A stretch of DNA of 6,702 bases from contig CAMHDC010000071.1 in assembly GCA_946183765.1 (NCBI GenBank), positions 1 through 6,702 on the forward strand. The letters are read 5' to 3'. Each line of letters begins with the position of its first letter. Position 1 is the stretch's first letter. Positions 5,242-6,702 of this stretch are shown here, one piece after another. The DNA comes from an uncultured Clostridia bacterium. Its GTDB lineage: Bacteria; Bacillota; Clostridia; Christensenellales; CAG-138. Under the pieces are notes generated by a model, which saw only the letters and a program-made list of their open reading frames with translations, was not told the origin of the DNA and did no database searches. The translations under genes and the position numbers were made by a program.

Positions 5242-5937
5242 ATGTACTGTGTGAAATGCGGCGTCCGGCTCCAGGAGGGCGTCAAGGCCTGTCCCCTGTG
5301 CGGCACCCCGGTGTGGTGCCCGGAGGCGGGGGAGAGGGCTCCTGCCGCGCCTACCTATTCCGACCGCTATCCCGAATACAGCCGTCAGAAACGGCTCACC
5401 GTCATGGCGTCGCTCACGGTGACGCTGCTGGCGGCCATGATCGCCTGCTTCACCATCGCCATGAACACCACGGGCCGCATGGGCTGGTCCTTCTACGTGA
5501 TCGCAGGCACGTCGGCCTTCTATTTCGTCTTTCTGCTGCCCTTCTGGTTCCGGCGGCCCCATCCCATGATCTTCGTGCCCGTGTCCTTCGTGTCCATATG
5601 CCTGCTGCTGCTGGCGATCTCAGCATATACCGGCGGCCGCTGGTTCCTTTCCTTCGCCTTCCCTTTGACGGCGATCCTGGCGGTTTTGACCATCGGAGCT
5701 GTCGCCCTCTTCCGATACGTGAAGAAGGGCACGATCTTCATCACCGGGGGCCTTCTCATAGCCCTCGGCGGCAGCTGCATGCTGGCGGAGCTGTTCCAGC
5801 ATCTGACCTTCCACACGCCGCTGTTCACCTGGTCATTGTACGCTGCGTCGGTGTTCTGTCTCTTCGGCGGCTTTTTGATCCTGGCGGGGATCGTCCGGCC
5901 CCTGCGGGAGCATCTGGAAAGGAAGTTTTTCATCTGA
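5242..5937 (+). CDS. Zinc-ribbon polytopic membrane protein, DUF6320-like (231 aa)
   Basis: The N-terminus is a four-cysteine zinc ribbon: C3-x2-C6 and C17-x2-C20, in YCVKCG and CPLCG. A proline-, acid- and tyrosine-containing linker (about 27-50) follows. Six predicted transmembrane segments lie at about 52-74, 81-103, 109-129, 134-157, 164-186 and 193-218, with a short basic C-terminal tail. The architecture fits the uncharacterised family I recall as DUF6320, which I believe is often found beside acyltransferase-fold proteins like the upstream gene; the family name is from memory. The gene lies 117 nt after the acyltransferase with no terminator or clear promoter between, so co-transcription is likely. 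It might anchor or assist the acyltransferase at the membrane. Its function is unknown, and I see no transporter or enzyme signature. Confidence 0.85.
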   Translation: MYCVKCGVRLQEGVKACPLCGTPVWCPEAGERAPAAPTYSDRYPEYSRQKRLTVMASLTVTLLAAMIACFTIAMNTTGRMGWSFYVIAGTSAFYFVFLLPFWFRRPHPMIFVPVSFVSICLLLLAISAYTGGRWFLSFAFPLTAILAVLTIGAVALFRYVKKGTIFITGGLLIALGGSCMLAELFQHLTFHTPLFTWSLYAASVFCLFGGFLILAGIVRPLREHLERKFFI

Positions 5938-5962
5938 TCCCGCGGGAAAACTTTTGACGGCC

Positions 5963-5972
5963 CTGTTAACAG
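5963..5972. promoter_or_regulatory. 10-bp palindrome upstream of the lipoprotein promoter, possible operator
   Basis: CTGTTAACAG is a perfect palindrome ending two bases before the -35 box of the strong promoter at 5975-6003. That is a usual place for an activator or repressor site. A single short palindrome can also arise by chance. Confidence 0.3.
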
Positions 5973-5974
5973 AA

Positions 5975-6003
5975 TTGACAAACTTTCGCTTTTGTGGTAT
6001 AAG
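5975..6003 (+). promoter_or_regulatory. Strong sigma-A promoter of the BMP-family lipoprotein gene
   Basis: A perfect -35 TTGACA (5975-5980) and -10 TATAAG (5998-6003) are 17 bp apart, with TG at 5995-5996 giving an extended -10. It is among the closest to consensus in the window. Transcription should begin near 6010, leaving a leader of about 75 nt. Confidence 0.85.
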
Positions 6004-6019
6004 GTATGTATGTTTGTGC

Positions 6020-6040
6020 CAAGGGAGGAAACTGCCCTTG
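6020..6040 (+). promoter_or_regulatory. Small hairpin in the lipoprotein mRNA leader
   Basis: CAAGGG (6020-6025) pairs with CCCTTG (6035-6040) around a 9-nt loop that displays AGGA. It sits about 10 nt from the predicted transcript start and 43 nt before the start codon. It has no U-tract and does not cover the AAAGGA ribosome binding site at 6070-6075. A 5' stabilising stem is one possible role. I do not see a purine-riboswitch core. Confidence 0.35.
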
Positions 6041-6083
6041 ACGCGGACAAATACAAGTTAAAATATGGGAAAGGAAACCAAAG

Positions 6084-6702
6084 ATGAAGTTTTCTAAGAT
6101 TCTCGCAATCGTTCTGGCCCTCGTCATGGTGTTCGCCCTTGTCGCCTGCTCCTCTGGCGCCAAGACCGAGACCGAGACCAAGACCGAAGAGCCCGCGAAG
6201 GCAGCTGTCAAGGTCGCTATGATCACCGACTACGGCGATATCACCGACCAGTCCTTCAACCAGACCACCTACGAAGCCTGCAAGGCGTTCTGCGAAGGCA
6301 AGAAGCTGGACTTCCAGTACTACAAGCCCGCTTCCGACTCCGATGAGGATCGTATCTCCTCCATCGAGAAGGCCATCGACGACGGCTTCAACGTGATCGT
6401 GATGCCCGGCTACGCTTTCGGTCCCGCCATCAAGGCCACCGCCGAGAAGAACGCCGAAGTCACCTTCATCGCCCTGGACGTGAGCGAGTTCGATCTGGGC
6501 TATGAGGGCGCCATCCCCGCCAACCTGTACAGCGCTGTGTACCAGGAAGAGCTCTGCGGCTACATGGCCGGTTATGCGGCTGTGAAGCTGGGCTACAAGA
6601 AGCTGGGCTTCCTGGGCGGCATGGCTGTGCCCGCCGTGGTCCGCTACGGCTACGGCTTCGTGCAGGGCGTGGACGCCGCTGCGGCTGAGCTGGGTCTCAC
6701 CG
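6084..6702 (+). CDS. BMP-family (PnrA-like) ABC transporter substrate-binding lipoprotein, 3' end outside the window
   Basis: This is the extracytoplasmic binding protein of an ABC importer. Characterised relatives such as PnrA/TmpC bind purine nucleosides. A lipoprotein signal peptide (1-21) ends in the lipobox L19-V-A-C22, so C22 should be lipidated and the protein tethered outside the membrane. A Lys/Thr/Glu linker (27-39) containing short ACCGAG repeats in the DNA follows. The BMP domain begins with VKVAMITDYGDITDQSFNQ; DxSFN (55-59) is a family hallmark that contributes to the ligand pocket. VIVMPGY (104-110) and LGGMAVPAVVRYGYGFVQG (177-195) continue the fold. 206 codons are present, roughly the N-terminal half to two thirds of the usual 350 or so. 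AAAGGA (6070-6075) lies 8 nt before the ATG. ATPase and permease genes would be expected downstream. Preference for AAG, GCC, GGC, TTC and similar codons and a strong promoter suggest high expression. Confidence 0.93.
   Translation, partial: MKFSKILAIVLALVMVFALVACSSGAKTETETKTEEPAKAAVKVAMITDYGDITDQSFNQTTYEACKAFCEGKKLDFQYYKPASDSDEDRISSIEKAIDDGFNVIVMPGYAFGPAIKATAEKNAEVTFIALDVSEFDLGYEGAIPANLYSAVYQEELCGYMAGYAAVKLGYKKLGFLGGMAVPAVVRYGYGFVQGVDAAAAELGLT

Noticed and set aside
5923..5953. Terminator after the zinc-ribbon gene formed by AAGTTTT and AAAACTT
   Set aside because: The 7-bp stem is almost all A-T with a 17-nt loop, and only a short T-run follows. The CCCGCGGG palindrome inside has no U-tract. 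No convincing terminator is visible before the next promoter.

Overview
The window looks like chromosomal DNA from a GC-rich, low-G+C-type-phylum (Firmicutes) anaerobe, most likely a gut Clostridia/Oscillospiraceae-like bacterium. This is an inference. It rests on strong AGGAGG-type ribosome binding sites, near-consensus sigma-A promoters, a tRNA with an encoded CCA end, Firmicutes-type gene families (TmrB-like ATP-binding protein, BMP-family lipoprotein, zinc-ribbon membrane protein) and strong G/C preference at third codon positions. Nothing in the window fixes a genus.

Layout. Bases 1-52 are the 3' part of a tRNA-Trp (anticodon CCA), followed at once by a 12-bp-plus intrinsic terminator. 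Next is a 104-bp nested inverted repeat (98-201). Both of its 17-nt ends carry the sequence of the T-loop and acceptor region of that same tRNA, in opposite orientations. A promoter at 208-236 then drives a tandem-GNAT acetyltransferase (265-1197) and a TmrB-like P-loop protein (1216-1725), 18 nt apart. A separate promoter (1743-1771) sits so close to the start of an EamA/DMT transporter gene (1779-2672) that its message is probably leaderless. That gene converges on asnA (aspartate-ammonia ligase, minus strand, 2697-3704). The two share a bidirectional terminator whose GTGA tetraloop contains the transporter's stop codon.

asnA and a CoA-dependent-acyltransferase-fold protein (3844-5124) diverge from a 139-bp region with two clear back-to-back promoters. 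The acyltransferase is followed, after a structured 117-nt gap, by a zinc-ribbon protein with six predicted membrane segments (5242-5937). The pair looks like an operon of unknown function, perhaps for modifying a lipid or envelope component. The last region has a very strong promoter (5975-6003) with a 10-bp palindrome just upstream and a leader of about 75 nt. It leads into a BMP-family (PnrA-like) substrate-binding lipoprotein gene that runs off the right edge.

How the genes fit together. Most are small independent units: amide amino-acid synthesis (asnA), acetylation and possible drug tolerance (GNAT plus TmrB-like), efflux (EamA) and probable nucleoside import (BMP). The two parts least explained by known biology are the tRNA-Trp-matching palindromic element at 98-201 and the acyltransferase/zinc-ribbon membrane pair at 3844-5937.
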